From Bin80 sp026709335 (lineage in GTDB: Bacteria > Bacteroidota > Rhodothermia > Rhodothermales > Bin80), in the NCBI GenBank assembly GCA_965200825.1, contig OZ241385.1:992001-1056000 (forward strand): DNA of 64,000 nt. Direction: 5' to 3'. The stretch's first letter is position 1, and every line of letters begins with the position of its first letter. The notes under the pieces are model-generated. The model was not told the origin of the DNA, did no database searches, and was given only the letters and a program-made list of their open reading frames with translations. Both the position numbers and the translations under genes were made by a program. This document shows positions 18,237 through 29,208 of the stretch, in pieces.

Positions 18237-19313
18237 CTATTGCTTCGCTTTTTTCGCGGAGTCAGGTGGTGGATAAAAAAGATTTGGACTGTAGTCTACA
18301 TTGTTCTTCCAGATGGTCCAGAGTGTTGCAAGTACCTTTCGCTGGGTATTTAACCGGGCACGGGTCCGATCTTGCGTACGTTTCATCGAAGCATGATAAA
18401 ACATGGAGATTTCATTCGGCTCCCTGGTGCGCAGCGAAGACATCCAGCATTGATAGCTGATGGCTTTCAGTGCGCCGACTCCGGAGCGATCCAGGCACTC
18501 CCCAGATAAGTTCTTTCCTCCGCTTTGCCGTACGCGAACCCCCAACTGGCAGTATTTCCATAGCTGCTGCTTGGTCGCAAAGCGGTGAGGTGTTTGAATG
18601 AACGCGCTAAATACGTGTGCGCCAACCACCCCAATTCCTGGAATGCGCTGAAACTGCTCAATTTCGTTATACTTTTTTCCTGTTTCCTGCATCAGCGACA
18701 ACGTGTTTTCGCGAATACGCACCATGCAATCAAGCTGATCGTAGAAATTCAGGATCACCTTTTTCATCGCCTCGGACCCAACTTGATTCAAATAGGAGCG
18801 CCGATGTGCCTTGCGATACACCAAAGATCCTGAAATCCTTAAAACGCCACCCTGGTAATACTTGGATTTGATCTGGTTTTTCAAGGCGACCATCTCATTG
18901 GTGATCGACAAATACTGCTGTGCGACAATCTTGAAGTCTACACGGTGTGGATCCTTGTTGTGATCAACAGGCTTCAATTCCTCTAATCGAAGCAGACGTG
19001 CGAGTTTCAGAGAATCACGCACATCATCTTTGTTTCCTCCACGACTGATCCATGCATTTTGTACCGGATCACAAACAATCAACTCCGTCACATGAGGCGC
19101 CAGAACTCCGGCGATCCAGCCAGCCAAACTTGATTCCTCCAACGCCAAATACTTGAACGTTGCCGGCAACGCCTTCACATGGCGAATCAAGCCAGTTTCT
19201 GAGGTCGGAAAATCGTGAACCGATACCACATTCGCAGCTGCATCAATCGTTCCGAGAACACAGTTTCGGGTGTGGGCATCTAAACCAATATAAACACGGT
19301 TGTACATTTGCAT
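18237..19313 (-). CDS. IS110-family transposase (intact)
   Basis: A full-length 358-residue transposase/recombinase. The N-terminal DEDD nuclease-like domain has IGLDAHTRNCVLG, LEESSL and NKDDVRDSLKLARLL, and the C-terminal Transposase_20 domain has IPGIGVVGAHVFSAF. IS110 enzymes insert DNA through a circular intermediate guided by a bridge RNA. It is only distantly related to the dead copy at 16.2 kb. No stop or frameshift is visible, so it could supply activity in trans only for its own type. The element's ends were not resolved. An 11-base repeat, tatatacgtga, occurs at 17549-17559 and 19378-19388. Confidence 0.9.
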   Translation of the reverse strand: MQMYNRVYIGLDAHTRNCVLGTIDAAANVVSVHDFPTSETGLIRHVKALPATFKYLALEESSLAGWIAGVLAPHVTELIVCDPVQNAWISRGGNKDDVRDSLKLARLLRLEELKPVDHNKDPHRVDFKIVAQQYLSITNEMVALKNQIKSKYYQGGVLRISGSLVYRKAHRRSYLNQVGSEAMKKVILNFYDQLDCMVRIRENTLSLMQETGKKYNEIEQFQRIPGIGVVGAHVFSAFIQTPHRFATKQQLWKYCQLGVRVRQSGGKNLSGECLDRSGVGALKAISYQCWMSSLRTREPNEISMFYHASMKRTQDRTRARLNTQRKVLATLWTIWKNNVDYSPNLFYPPPDSAKKAKQ

Positions 19314-19399
19314 ATAGGTTGAATGAAAGAAAAGCGCAAAGCAACATACGAATTCGCGCCCCGCTTTTTATTAGACCTATATACGTGAATAACCATTGA

Positions 19400-20603
19400 T
19401 TAGGCGGCTACTTTTTGCGTATCCATTTCACGGCTCATAGGAGTTCCTGATGGAAACGCTCCTCCATGTGCAGATGCTCCAATCCCTGAGGCCTGTACTA
19501 TATTCGCAGACGCGTTGATGTCTGCGTGTTCCGCATGGCCACATGCCATACACTTAAACTTGCTTTGTCTTGTACGATTGTCTTTATTCACATGTCCGCA
19601 CTGGTTACACCGTTGACTGGTGTACTTAGGATCCACAGGAATCACGTTACCAAACTTGTAATCGCAGTAGGTATTGAATCTGCTCCACCCAGCGTTTTGA
19701 ATGACGCGGTTTAACCCTGCTTTGGCCCTCACATTCTTACCAAGGTTTCAACCGTACCCTTAGAAGATGATGACATATTCTTGATCTTCAAGTCCTCTCT
19801 CTTCAAGGTATGGGCCTTATTGGACAATCGACGGCTATGTTGATGTGCAACGTTCGTTCTGCAGTTCTTCTGTTTTCGCTTCCACTTGGCAATCCGTTTC
19901 TTGGTCCTCTTGGATCTACCCGATCCTTTCTGCTGTCGGGCTAACTTTCTTTGCCACCTGCGAATCTTAATCTCTTTGTCTGTTAGATCTGGTAAAGGCA
20001 GCATGCCCTGTTCTCCATCATTAGACGAATACGAGATGTTATAGGTATTCAGGTCAATACCAATCTCTTTGCCATCATCTACTTGCTCTGGCAGATATAC
20101 CTTGTAGACAACGCTCATCTTCCAGTACCGCCCGTCTTTCTTGACGGTCACTTCAACAGGTTCACTATCGGGGTAAGGATTGCCACCTTTTCTACGAAAC
20201 TTCATCTAGACAATCTTTTGGATGTAGACACTATTATCTACGATTTTAAATCGTTGTTTGTCCGCTGTAAACGAATTGTGTTGAAACCGATTGTGATAAG
20301 TGGGATGATCACAGGCACCCTTAAAAAAACTCTTTCCACGCTTCTGCTTGATGCTTCAACGTGTATCCAACGATACCCGAGGAGTACTTGGTAAGCCACG
20401 AGATTTTGTTTCTAAGTGGTGAGATGCGGTAGAGCAGGCTGTAGTGAGAAACAGATGCGGGTTTTGAACCTGTTTCTTGTGATTCCTCATACTCTTCGTT
20501 GATTTGATCAAGAACAGCATTCCAGACAAATCTGCATGCCCCACAAAGACCTGACAGTAGATGGGCTTTTCACTGCGTACCCGGCAAGAGGCGATACTTT
20601 ATT
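19400..20603 (-). pseudogene. IS200/IS605-type TnpB (OrfB) nuclease, multiply inactivated
   Basis: Reading the minus strand through several lesions rebuilds a TnpB. The N-terminus has KYRLLPGTQ and GACRFVWNAVLDQINEEYEE. The RuvC-I region has IGIDLNTYNISY, the RuvC-II region has LKREDLKIKNM, and the zinc ribbon has CNQCGH and CMACGH before ADINAS. Lesions are a TGA at 20570-20572, an expanded T7 run (20323-20329) that shifts the frame, a TAG at 20206-20208 just before MKFRRKGG, and a one-base loss near 19745. The last lesion gives an ATGA overlap of two frames. TnpB is the RNA-guided nuclease related to Cas12; this copy cannot work. No tnpA is visible. Confidence 0.85.
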
Positions 20604-20819
20604 CCACGATAGGAAAATCTTTCTTTGAATCGTTAGAAGCCTTTACAGGCATGATATTAAGTATAAATTCATGTTGTGTAAGCAATAGGGTAGATTCGCA
20701 GTCTATCCCATTGTCTCTGTTATTGTACTCTTCCAAACAGAATGGTTCTATTTGTGGGTACACATATATAATTCCCTTTTGTTATATTTCAGTTTTGGCA
20801 AATTAAGCCCAATCTTTTA

Positions 20820-21240
20820 TTTTTGTTCTTCGTGCAATCCTATTAGCTCTGTTCTCTGAATTGAATGGAGGTTTTCAATATGGCAATTTCATTGATCCTA
20901 TGGACACCGATACAGGTGTTCATGATGTAAATGTAATCATTCCCCCCTTTTTTTTCAATAAAACGGGATCATCAGGATCCATAGATGGAACTGCTTCCAT
21001 CGGTTCAGTGAATCTGCTTACCGAACTGATGGAGAAAGAACCCGTTACCGTCTTGACATTGAATGCCCCCCGATTATTCTACCCATAACCTAAACTCAGC
21101 AATGAACCTCCCAGCCCATCAAAAAAACATGAGGGTCACAGCCGCGGGCTATGTCCTCCTTGATGTGAAATCGGACCTTAAAGTGAGTCATTCTACTCGA
21201 AATTCTTAATCCTTGAGCGGTCTTCCGACAGTGGCATGAT
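20820..21240 (+). pseudogene. decayed tandem duplicate of the 5' end of the FN3 surface-protein gene
   Basis: This stretch matches 21290-21715, the first ~425 bases of the following gene. The shared protein text includes FIDPMDTDTGVHD against FIDHMDTNRGVHD and SGSIDGTASIGSVNLLTE against SGSIDGIAPTDSVNLLTE. The copy lacks an intact signal sequence and is stopped at about 21088. Recognisable sequence continues past the stop to the equivalent of the first FN3 domain. It is a broken copy, probably left by an unequal duplication. Confidence 0.75.
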
Positions 21241-21290
21241 TTTTTTAAGTGTTCTTAAATTTTTAAAACATCGGAAGCCTCCGCTAACGA

Positions 21291-24200
21291 ATGATGTCTG
21301 TTCTTTGTGCAATAATATTGGCTCTGTTCTCTGGCTTAGATGCTGGTTTTGAGTATAGCAGTTTCATTGACCACATGGACACCAACAGGGGTGTTCATGA
21401 CATAGATGGAACCATTTCTTATCCCTCCTCATTTTTAAATAAATCGGGCCCATCAGGATCCATAGATGGAATTGCTCCCACCGATTCAGTGAATCTGCTC
21501 ACCGAACCGATGGAGAAAGAGCCCGCTACGATCTTGACATTGAATGCACGCGATCATTCTAAGCTCAGATCCAACTTCAGTTATGAACCTCCCAGTCCAC
21601 CAAGAAATGTGAGGGTTTCATCCACGGGTTATCTCAATATTAATTTGCAATGGGATCTTGAGATGGATCATGCTACCAGTAACCAATATATCATTGAGTG
21701 GTCTTCCGACAATAGTACTTGGAACGTGTTGATACAGGGGTATCAACTTACGTCCTTTGCTCATTTTAGTAATGATCTTACCTCAGGCTCTACCTTCTAC
21801 TACCGACTCTTTACGGTGAACAGTTCAGATGAAAAAAGTCAGCCTTCAAATGTGGCGCAAGCAGTAGCGGTTGCACGTAGCACACAGGGAATTCCCACAA
21901 ACGTTGTCGCAACAAAAATAAGCTCAAGTTCCATCCGAGCTTCATGGAGCGCACCTACGAATCTACCTACCAATACCGGAACAGCAGGTTATTTAGTATA
22001 TATCTCAGAAAATCAAGGATCTTCCTGGACTCCACTTAATTCTGTGGCGAGTCTTGTCATGGCTAATCAATTTACCAGTTCAAGTCTAGATTCCAATACG
22101 TGCTATGGTTTTCGCTTGATACATGCTGCAAGTGCTGGTACACCTATCCTCACATTCAGTGATTTATCTGACGAAGCGTACGCGACCACAGGAACAGTCA
22201 CGGTTCCACGTGCTCCTACCAATTTAACGGTGACATGGGGTGGCCCGAAAACCTACAGATTATCTTGGACGGCACCGAATGTCGACAAGTGCAGTCCAAT
22301 CACTAGCTATACGATCCAACGACGCGACAATAGTAGCGATCCTTGGAGCACGGTTGGTTTTAAGGTTCGCGATCTGGATGAAAGTACCTATACTCATACA
22401 TCTGACACAAATTTCCCTATCACGGGTCAGTATCGAATTCTTGCCAGAAACTCGGCGGGCGATGGGACTTGGTCTAGTGTAGTGACCACGGTCTCCCCGC
22501 CCAGTATGCCACGGAACCTCTCAGCGACGGCTTCGGGGCGAACGATCATTAACCTTTCATGGGATGAACCGAGCAATGACGGGGGTGCGACAATCAGCGG
22601 ATACCGCATTCAGTGGTCAGCGAACGGGACTTCCAACTGGCAGGATGTTTCTCCTGCTCATACGGGAACGGGGCGAACCTACGCGGATACTGGACTCAGT
22701 CCAGGAACAACGCGGCATTATCGGGTATATGCAAGCAACTCGGTAGGAGAAAGCACAAATCCATCTGCTTCCGATGATACTACCACCGACAGTGCTGTGC
22801 CTAATGCGCCGACTGGGCTCACAGTTGCCGCTTCGGGTCGGACAATTCTCACATTATCGTGGACTGCACCCTCTGACGATGGGGGCACAATTGAAGGATA
22901 TAAGATTGAAGTTTCTACAGACGGGGGCACCAACTACACAGATTTGATTGTTAATACGGGGTCAACACAAACTTCCTACACCCACCGTAATCTTACCGCA
23001 AATACCACCCGGCATTACCGCGTCAGTGCAATCAACTCAGAGGGTACTGGTTCTGCGTCTGCCGCGGCCATGGGCACTACCGTAGATGGAAGCACCACCA
23101 CCGTCCCCAGTGATCCGACTAGCTTGACGGCCACTGCAAGTGGGCGTACCCTGATTGTGCTGTCGTGGACGGCTCCCTCCAACAATGGGGGTGCGGCGGT
23201 GAGCGGCTACAAGATTGAAGTCTCGTCCGACGGCGGATCCACATGGAGCAACCTGGTGGCGAATTCTGGTTCTACAGAAACCACCTATCGACATCGCAGC
23301 CTAGCCGCGGGATCAACCCGGCATTATCGCGTCAGTGCAATCAACTCACAGGGTACTGGTTCACCCTCCATGATAACCAATGCGACCACTGTAGCTGGAA
23401 ATGTCCAAACCATTCCAAGTGATCCAACTGGATTGACTGCGACCGCCAATGGGCCCACGAGGATTGATTTATCGTGGACCACTCCAGCAAACAATGGGGG
23501 AACGGCCATTACTGGCTATCGGATTGAAGTATCCTCGGATGGTACGACCGGTTGGGCGGATGTAGTGGCTACTACGGAGACCACAGGTACGACCTATTCT
23601 GTCATGGACTTACTTGGGTCAACCACGCGTTATTATCGGGTGCGGGCCATCAACGCCCAGGGGCAGAGTCTGATTTCTAATATCACGAACACTACCACCG
23701 GTGCACCCACAGCTCCCGGTGTACCGACTTCGCTCACAGCAACCGCCTCTGGACAAACGATCATCAACCTGAGTTGGACCGCTCCGGCAAGTAATGGCGG
23801 TGCATTGATCAGCGGCTACCGGATTGAGGTGTCCACAGACGGGGGGACGAATTTTTCGCAGCTGGTGGCCAGTCAGAGCGGGACCACCTATTCGCATACT
23901 GGACTGAGTCCAGGCTCAACCCGTCACTACCGGGTGCGTGCCATCAACTCGGTAGGTAGTAGTGGATGGTCCAATACGGCGAATGCTACAACCGGTGTGG
24001 CCACCTTTCCTGATGCACCAACGGAGCTCACGGCAACCGACTCTGTACAAACAATCATCAACCTGAGTTGGACCGCACCGACAAATACGGGCGGTGCGCC
24101 CATTAGCGACTACCGTATTCTGGTGTCCGCAGACGGAATTGATTTTACTACAATACTGGTGTCAAGTCATACCACAACCAGATATTCGCACACCGGCCTG

Positions 24201-26664
24201 GCCCCTGGCACCACCCGTTACTATCGTGTCAGTGCAATCAACTCTGCTGGTATAAGAGGTCCAGAGTCCAATATAGCCGGTGCAACAACTGCTACACCCA
24301 CGGCCACCGTCCCCAGTGCACCGACTTCACTCACGGCGACCCCAGATGGGCAGACTGCCATTGATTTGAGTTGGACCGCTCCGGCAAGTAATGGCGGTGC
24401 GACCATCAGCGGCTATCGGATTGAGGTGTCCACAGACGGGGGGGCGAGTTTTTCGCAGCTGGTGGCCAGTCAGAGCGGGACCACCTATTCGCATACTGGA
24501 CTGAGTGTTGGCTCAACCCGTCACTACCGGGTGCGTGCCATCAACTCGGTAGGTAGTAGTGGATGGTCCAATACAGCCAATGCCACGACCGGTGCGGCCA
24601 CTGTTCCCGGTGTACCGACTTCTTTGAGTGCGACCCCAGATGGACAGACTGCCATTGATTTGAGTTGGACCGCTCCGGCAAGTAATGGCGGTGCGACCAT
24701 CAGCGGCTACCGGATTGAGGTGTCCACAGACGGGGGGGGCGAATTTTTCGCAGCTGGTGGCCAGTCAGAGCGGGACCACCTATTCGCATACTGGACTGAG
24801 TGTTGGCTCAACCCGTCACTACCGGGTGCGTGCCATCAACTCGGTAGGCAATAGTGGATGGTCCAATACAGCCAATGCCACGACCGGTGCGGCCACTGTT
24901 CCCGGTGTACCGACTTCTTTGAGTGCGACCCCAGATGGACAGACTGCCATTGATTTGAGTTGGACCGCTCCGGCAAGTAATGGCGGTGCGACCATCAGCG
25001 GCTATCGGATTGAGGTGTCCACAGACGGGGGGGCGAATTTTTCGCAGCTGGTGGCCAGTCAGAGCGGGACCACCTATTCGCATACTGGACTCAGTCCAGG
25101 CTCAACCCGTCACTACCGGATCCGTGCCCTGAATGTGGTGGGGCCCAGTCTGCCTTCCAATGTGGCTAGTGCTACGACTGCGAATAGTGGTCTGGCAACC
25201 GTCATGTTTGCCTCCCCATCGGCAAGTATTGATGAATCGGCAGGGATCCATCAGGTCGCGGTGACCTTGAGCAATCCCTCCAACATGTCCCTCGTTCTGA
25301 AATATAACCTGTCTGGGACTGCCACCGAAGTGGACGACTATACGATCCAAGGATCTGGCACCACCGCAGTGCCCGCCAATGCCACCTCAGCAGAAATTCC
25401 GATCAAAATCATTGATGATCCAGAAGACGAAGAGAACGAAACCGTCATCTTCACGCTTACCCAAGGAACCGGCTATCAGCTGGGGCGCACTAATGTGTTT
25501 ACGCTCACCATCACTGATAATGATGTCCTGCCATTGACCTTCGCGTATCCGATTTCAGATCAATCGTATCAGCTGAGATTGCCCATTAAGGATCTCATGT
25601 TGCCGGAAGCAGAAAACGGAACGCCACCCTATACATATCAATTGACCCCAGAATTACCCCGAGGCCTCAATTTTGATGCCTCCTCACGGATCCTGAGCGG
25701 AGCCCCTATGGAGGTGGTTCCCCCGAAAACTTTCACGTATTCGGTGACTGATACCCATGGAGGTATGACCATGCAGACTTTCACTATTGAGGTTGTCCAG
25801 CCGGAGGCATTCATCTTTGCAGATACCGTCTCTTATCTGGCCTATCCGGTTGAAATTCCTCTCACAGATGTAGTTCTTCCGTTCGCAACGGGGGGCACTC
25901 CGCCCTACACCTACACCTTAACCCCTGAACTGCCGACAGGATTGACTTTTGATCCCGAAACCCGTTCACTGAGCGGGACCCCAACAGAAGTCGCAGCCGT
26001 CAAAACTTATACCTATGCCGTAGAGGATCATGCAGGAATTCGCATCCAGATGGACTTCAGTCTTGAAGTGTATCAAATGTCTTTTACCGAGACCATTCCA
26101 GACCAATCTTATCCCCGGGATCTGCCCATTGCTCCCCTCATACTTCCCGAGGTGACGGGAGGTGTCTCTCCTGTTCAATACACGTTGACACTTCTAGATC
26201 TTCCAGTTGGACTCAGATTTGATCTTCCACTGCGGAAGATCAGTGGAATACCCTATGAGGTGACCCCACTTGTACAATTAACGTACATGGCAACGGATGC
26301 AAATGGAGCGCAAGACAGTCTTATGTTCAGTATAGAGGTCATATCCCCAGTAAATGCTGAGCAGAGCGCGGAGATTCCCACTGAATTCCAGATCTATCCG
26401 AATTACCCGAACCCCTTCCAAAATACTACCCATCTAGTCTTTGACCTTCCCCGGTCTGCACAGGTATGGGTGGAAGTTCTTGATGTAACTGGGCGACGCA
26501 TGATCGCGACTCCGACGGTTCATCTGACCGCAGGGTGGAAGCATGAGATTGAACTCGACGCGTTGAGGATTCCCTCTGGGACCTACCTGTACCGAATATG
26601 CACGGCTTCATTGGAAGATAGTCAGCTCTCGGCCTATACGGGTCATTTTGTGCGGGTCCAATGA
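21291..26664 (+). CDS. giant FN3/Calx-beta/Ig-like protein with type IX sorting domain, frameshifted at a G8 tract
   Basis: Two overlapping frames, 21291-24854 and 24685-26664, are one gene of about 1790 residues once a single extra G at 24732-24739 is removed. Equivalent repeats carry seven G at the same place. The order is a short hydrophobic N-terminus, about 12 fibronectin type III domains with LSWTAPASNGG-type cores, a Calx-beta domain (DDPEDEENETVIFTL), three putative Ig (He_PIG) domains (GTPPYTYQLTPELPRGL), and a C-terminal YPNYPNPFQNTT segment. That last element is the Por/type IX secretion sorting signal. The protein is probably exported and cell-attached, with an adhesin-like role (inference). 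As sequenced, the product stops after 1187 residues without a sorting signal. Confidence 0.85.
24309..25190 (+). repeat. three near-identical 294-bp FN3 tandem repeats
   Basis: Units start at about 24309, 24603 and 24898, each encoding one FN3 domain. They are almost identical at the base level, while the more upstream FN3 domains have diverged. The second unit is one base longer because of the G8 tract. Such identity implies recent duplication or gene conversion and makes unit number unstable and assembly error-prone. Confidence 0.85.
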
Positions 26665-26886
26665 CACCAAAGATTAGGTCAAAAATAATGGTTTTACATA
26701 AGTGAAGTAAACCAGTGATCGACTCCACAAGCTCTTTATTATCGGAGAGGTGGTACTTTGAGGCTTTTCAAGCCATGCAAGGGAAGATAAAGGAGGTTGG
26801 TTCTGGGCAATTCGCAGATACTGCTATTAGTTTGATTTAGAGCATTGTTTGAATATTCTCATAAACCGTGATGACTTATGAGTTAA

Positions 26887-27537
26887 CTAAAAAAGCACTC
26901 CAGTCATGATTGTCCATCCTTGGTTATTGAGAACGGTTGCCTCGCCCGTTTGAGAAGATGTTTTTGTGACATCATTTTGCCCTCCGTAGTATCGGGTTTC
27001 CAGTGTAAATCGCTGGCTTGCAAGATGTAAATCAACTCCTAGTCCAGCCATGAGGCCGTAATCAAGAGATTCAATAGAGTCATCTTCTTCAATAAAAATT
27101 TGCCGGTCAACTCTCGATTCTACCAAGATTGCGGATTCTAGAACGAATAAAGCTGCACCTCCTATAAAGATTCTAGGTCTGATCGTTCCGGATTCTCCTA
27201 ATCTTAGTTGCGCCAGAGCAGGAATAGACAGATAAGATGATCTACTGGTAAGATCTCCAGGAAAATTATTATACTGAACCCGAGTTTTTGCACCCATCCG
27301 AAGGTAAAGAACTTCTCCTACCAGGCTGAAGCCTCTAAAAACTCGTAGTTCAATAGTCACTCCTCCAGCAAGTCCAGAAATACTTTCCCATGCGGTCTCA
27401 CCGGCGGCGAGGTTACCTGTAAATGTTGTTCGAGATACACCAAATTTCAATCCCCCGTTTATGCGCTGAGCATTCACAGGTAAAGTTCCTGCCAGAAAAA
27501 AGGTAACGAAGAGTAAGAATATTTTTGGGTGTTGCAT
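26887..27537 (-). CDS. outer-membrane beta-barrel protein (PorT-like family)
   Basis: A 216-residue protein with a signal peptide (MQHPKIFLLFVTFFLAGTLPVNA, cleavage before QRI). The mature part begins GGLKFGVSRTTFTG and goes on with alternating hydrophobic strands. The C-terminus ends in an aromatic residue (IMTGVLF), typical of outer-membrane barrels. The pattern fits the small 'outer membrane beta-barrel / porin' family of Bacteroidota, which includes PorT. A specific role is not shown. It lies downstream of, and convergent with, the sorting-domain protein. Confidence 0.75.
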   Translation of the reverse strand: MQHPKIFLLFVTFFLAGTLPVNAQRINGGLKFGVSRTTFTGNLAAGETAWESISGLAGGVTIELRVFRGFSLVGEVLYLRMGAKTRVQYNNFPGDLTSRSSYLSIPALAQLRLGESGTIRPRIFIGGAALFVLESAILVESRVDRQIFIEEDDSIESLDYGLMAGLGVDLHLASQRFTLETRYYGGQNDVTKTSSQTGEATVLNNQGWTIMTGVLF

Positions 27538-27731
27538 TTACTTTCAAACAGAGATCTAATAAGGTATCTACCGATTAGATTAAAATTTGGTTCTATCACG
27601 AACAGATATGCCCACCCCTATGGAACTGTTCAGTCTATTACCTGGATGAATGACGGGGTGTAGCGGTACAACTATCGATTCATAATGTTTTACTTTGATA
27701 ATAATCATTAGAGATTGTTTTTCCAGAGCAT

Positions 27732-28300
27732 TCAAATTGGAACAGCAAACATTCCATGCCCAAAACTTATGCACGTTTCCCCGTCGTATAGCATTGCCCC
27801 GTATGTGAATCGATCTTTATGGGCGACCTTAAATTTACGAAGTCCTCTGAAATCAGAATTAGACACTGTAGCTGCTATTTTTACTTCAATCCCTGCTAAT
27901 TCAAAAGCTCCATGCTCAATAATCATATCTACTTCAACTTGATCCCGATCACGAAAATAATAGAATCGATAAGGTTCGATTGATGAACTGGCTTGCCGTC
28001 TTAATTCCTGGAATACAAATGACTCAGCCAATTGTCCGAGCAGGACTCGATTTTTCTGGAGGACATTCGCATTTGCCCCGACTCACTTATGATTGTCTCT
28101 AATATGACAAGTGCGATATAGGTTGGGAAATTTACGCTGTAAGCGAGGCGAGTCGCACGTGATTTTGAGCTTGAATGAGGCAAAACTCGGTGCCATACAT
28201 AGCGCATGAGCACACCACCCCCACGCGAGGTTATTTTTGTTTTGCGCTAGCTCTAGAGGAAATATTTCAAAGGACGTGGGAAGCTTAAAGGCCAGGCACT
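27732..28300 (-). pseudogene. DUF4143-type AAA+ ATPase remnant, copy 1
   Basis: The C-terminal part is an open frame that includes GANANVLQKNRVLLGQL, ESFVFQELRRQA, YYFRDRDQVEVDMIIE and FELAGIEVKIAATVS. This is the DUF4143/restriction-like tail of the bacterial ATPases often labelled 'ATP-binding protein' or 'AAA family ATPase'. Upstream, pieces of the preceding region such as PHSSSKSRATRLAYSVNFPTY appear in a shifted frame with stops. The P-loop half is missing. It is a dead fragment. Confidence 0.65.
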
Positions 28301-28305
28301 GCATG

Positions 28306-28590
28306 TCAGTTCCAAGTAGTACAAGTGTTTAGTAAAATGCCTTTATGACAAACGAGGCGGCATAGAATGTGATATAGCGGGCATAGGTCGACTTTCAAAA
28401 CTGAAGATGCTGTTATGAATATTGTAGGGTCAAACATGAACCATTCTTCATGGACAGCTCTGAATATGCTAAGCTTTCTGATCTCGGAGTTGGACACTAC
28501 AGTTCCTGTTCTGACTTCAGTCTCAGTCAATTCAAAATCTTCACTAAATTTGATGCGACCCCAAGATAACAAACATGATCGTTTCATGAT
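28306..28590 (-). pseudogene. DUF4143-type ATPase remnant, copy 2
   Basis: A frame with FELTETEVRTGTVVSNSEIRK matches FELAGIEVKIAATVSNSDFRG of the neighbouring remnant position by position, followed by a looser match. It is a second broken copy of the same tail, lying directly upstream in the same direction. Either a tandem duplication or two insertions of related genes decayed here. Confidence 0.55.
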
Positions 28591-28908
28591 TGTATGATCC
28601 CTCAGACATCTGGACTCTGAGCATTTTAGCTATATGTGGTTCAATGGCCTATTGCAACATTAGGTATGCCTGAATATGATCTCGATAGGTTCAGGGAATA
28701 TCGAATATCATTGTAATGATTGGATTTACGTTGAAATCACTAGTTTTCTAACTTGATGCAACCACATTCTTCAGCATAATTGAAGGACAAAATCCGTATA
28801 GAACATATGCCTATATGTTTTCCTGATGATTATAAATTTTTTCGTAGATCGAGTGGCTCTTTTTGATTTTCGACTATCAATTAAAGCTCCATACCATACT
28901 TCAATTCA
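28591..28908. other. intergenic region upstream of gatC
   Basis: About 318 AT-rich bases between the second ATPase remnant and gatC. I see no open frame, RNA gene or strong hairpin. It should contain the gatC promoter. Confidence 0.5.
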
Positions 28909-29196
28909 ATGCCTCTCTCAATAGAAGAAGTTCGTCATATCGCAGGATTAGCTAGATTAAACTTTTCAGATAAGGAAGAGCAGATTTTAGCCCATGATAT
29001 GGGGCAAATTCTAAATTATGTGGCTACACTGAACGATGTAGATACGTCAAACGTTGAGCCAATGACACATGTGCATAATCTTGCTCACGTAATACGTGAA
29101 GATATTGTTGATGAGCGCCTAACTCACGAAGATGCTTTGAGTAATGCGCCTGAATCAGATGGAGAATATTTTCGAGTACCAAAAGTGATTGGGTAG
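28909..29196 (+). CDS. gatC: aspartyl/glutamyl-tRNA amidotransferase subunit C
   Basis: A 95-residue GatC, the small stabilising subunit of the GatCAB complex that turns Glu-tRNA(Gln) or Asp-tRNA(Asn) into Gln/Asn-tRNA. The family pattern is complete: VRHIAGLARLNFSDKEEQ, then MGQILNYVATLNDVDTSNVEP, and the C-terminal EYFRVPKVIG. Length is normal. gatA and gatB are not nearby, which is usual in this group. The YfhO-type gene begins 12 bases downstream. Confidence 0.92.
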   Translation: MPLSIEEVRHIAGLARLNFSDKEEQILAHDMGQILNYVATLNDVDTSNVEPMTHVHNLAHVIREDIVDERLTHEDALSNAPESDGEYFRVPKVIG

Positions 29197-29208
29197 CCTT
29201 TAAGATCT

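Noticed and set aside
19729..19732. Programmed frameshift between two TnpB frames at the ATGA overlap
   Set aside because: The N-terminal half has further stops and a frameshift, so decay explains it better.
20309..25190. CRISPR array
   Set aside because: The only regular repeats are 294-bp coding FN3 units; no short repeat-spacer pattern or cas gene was seen anywhere in the window.
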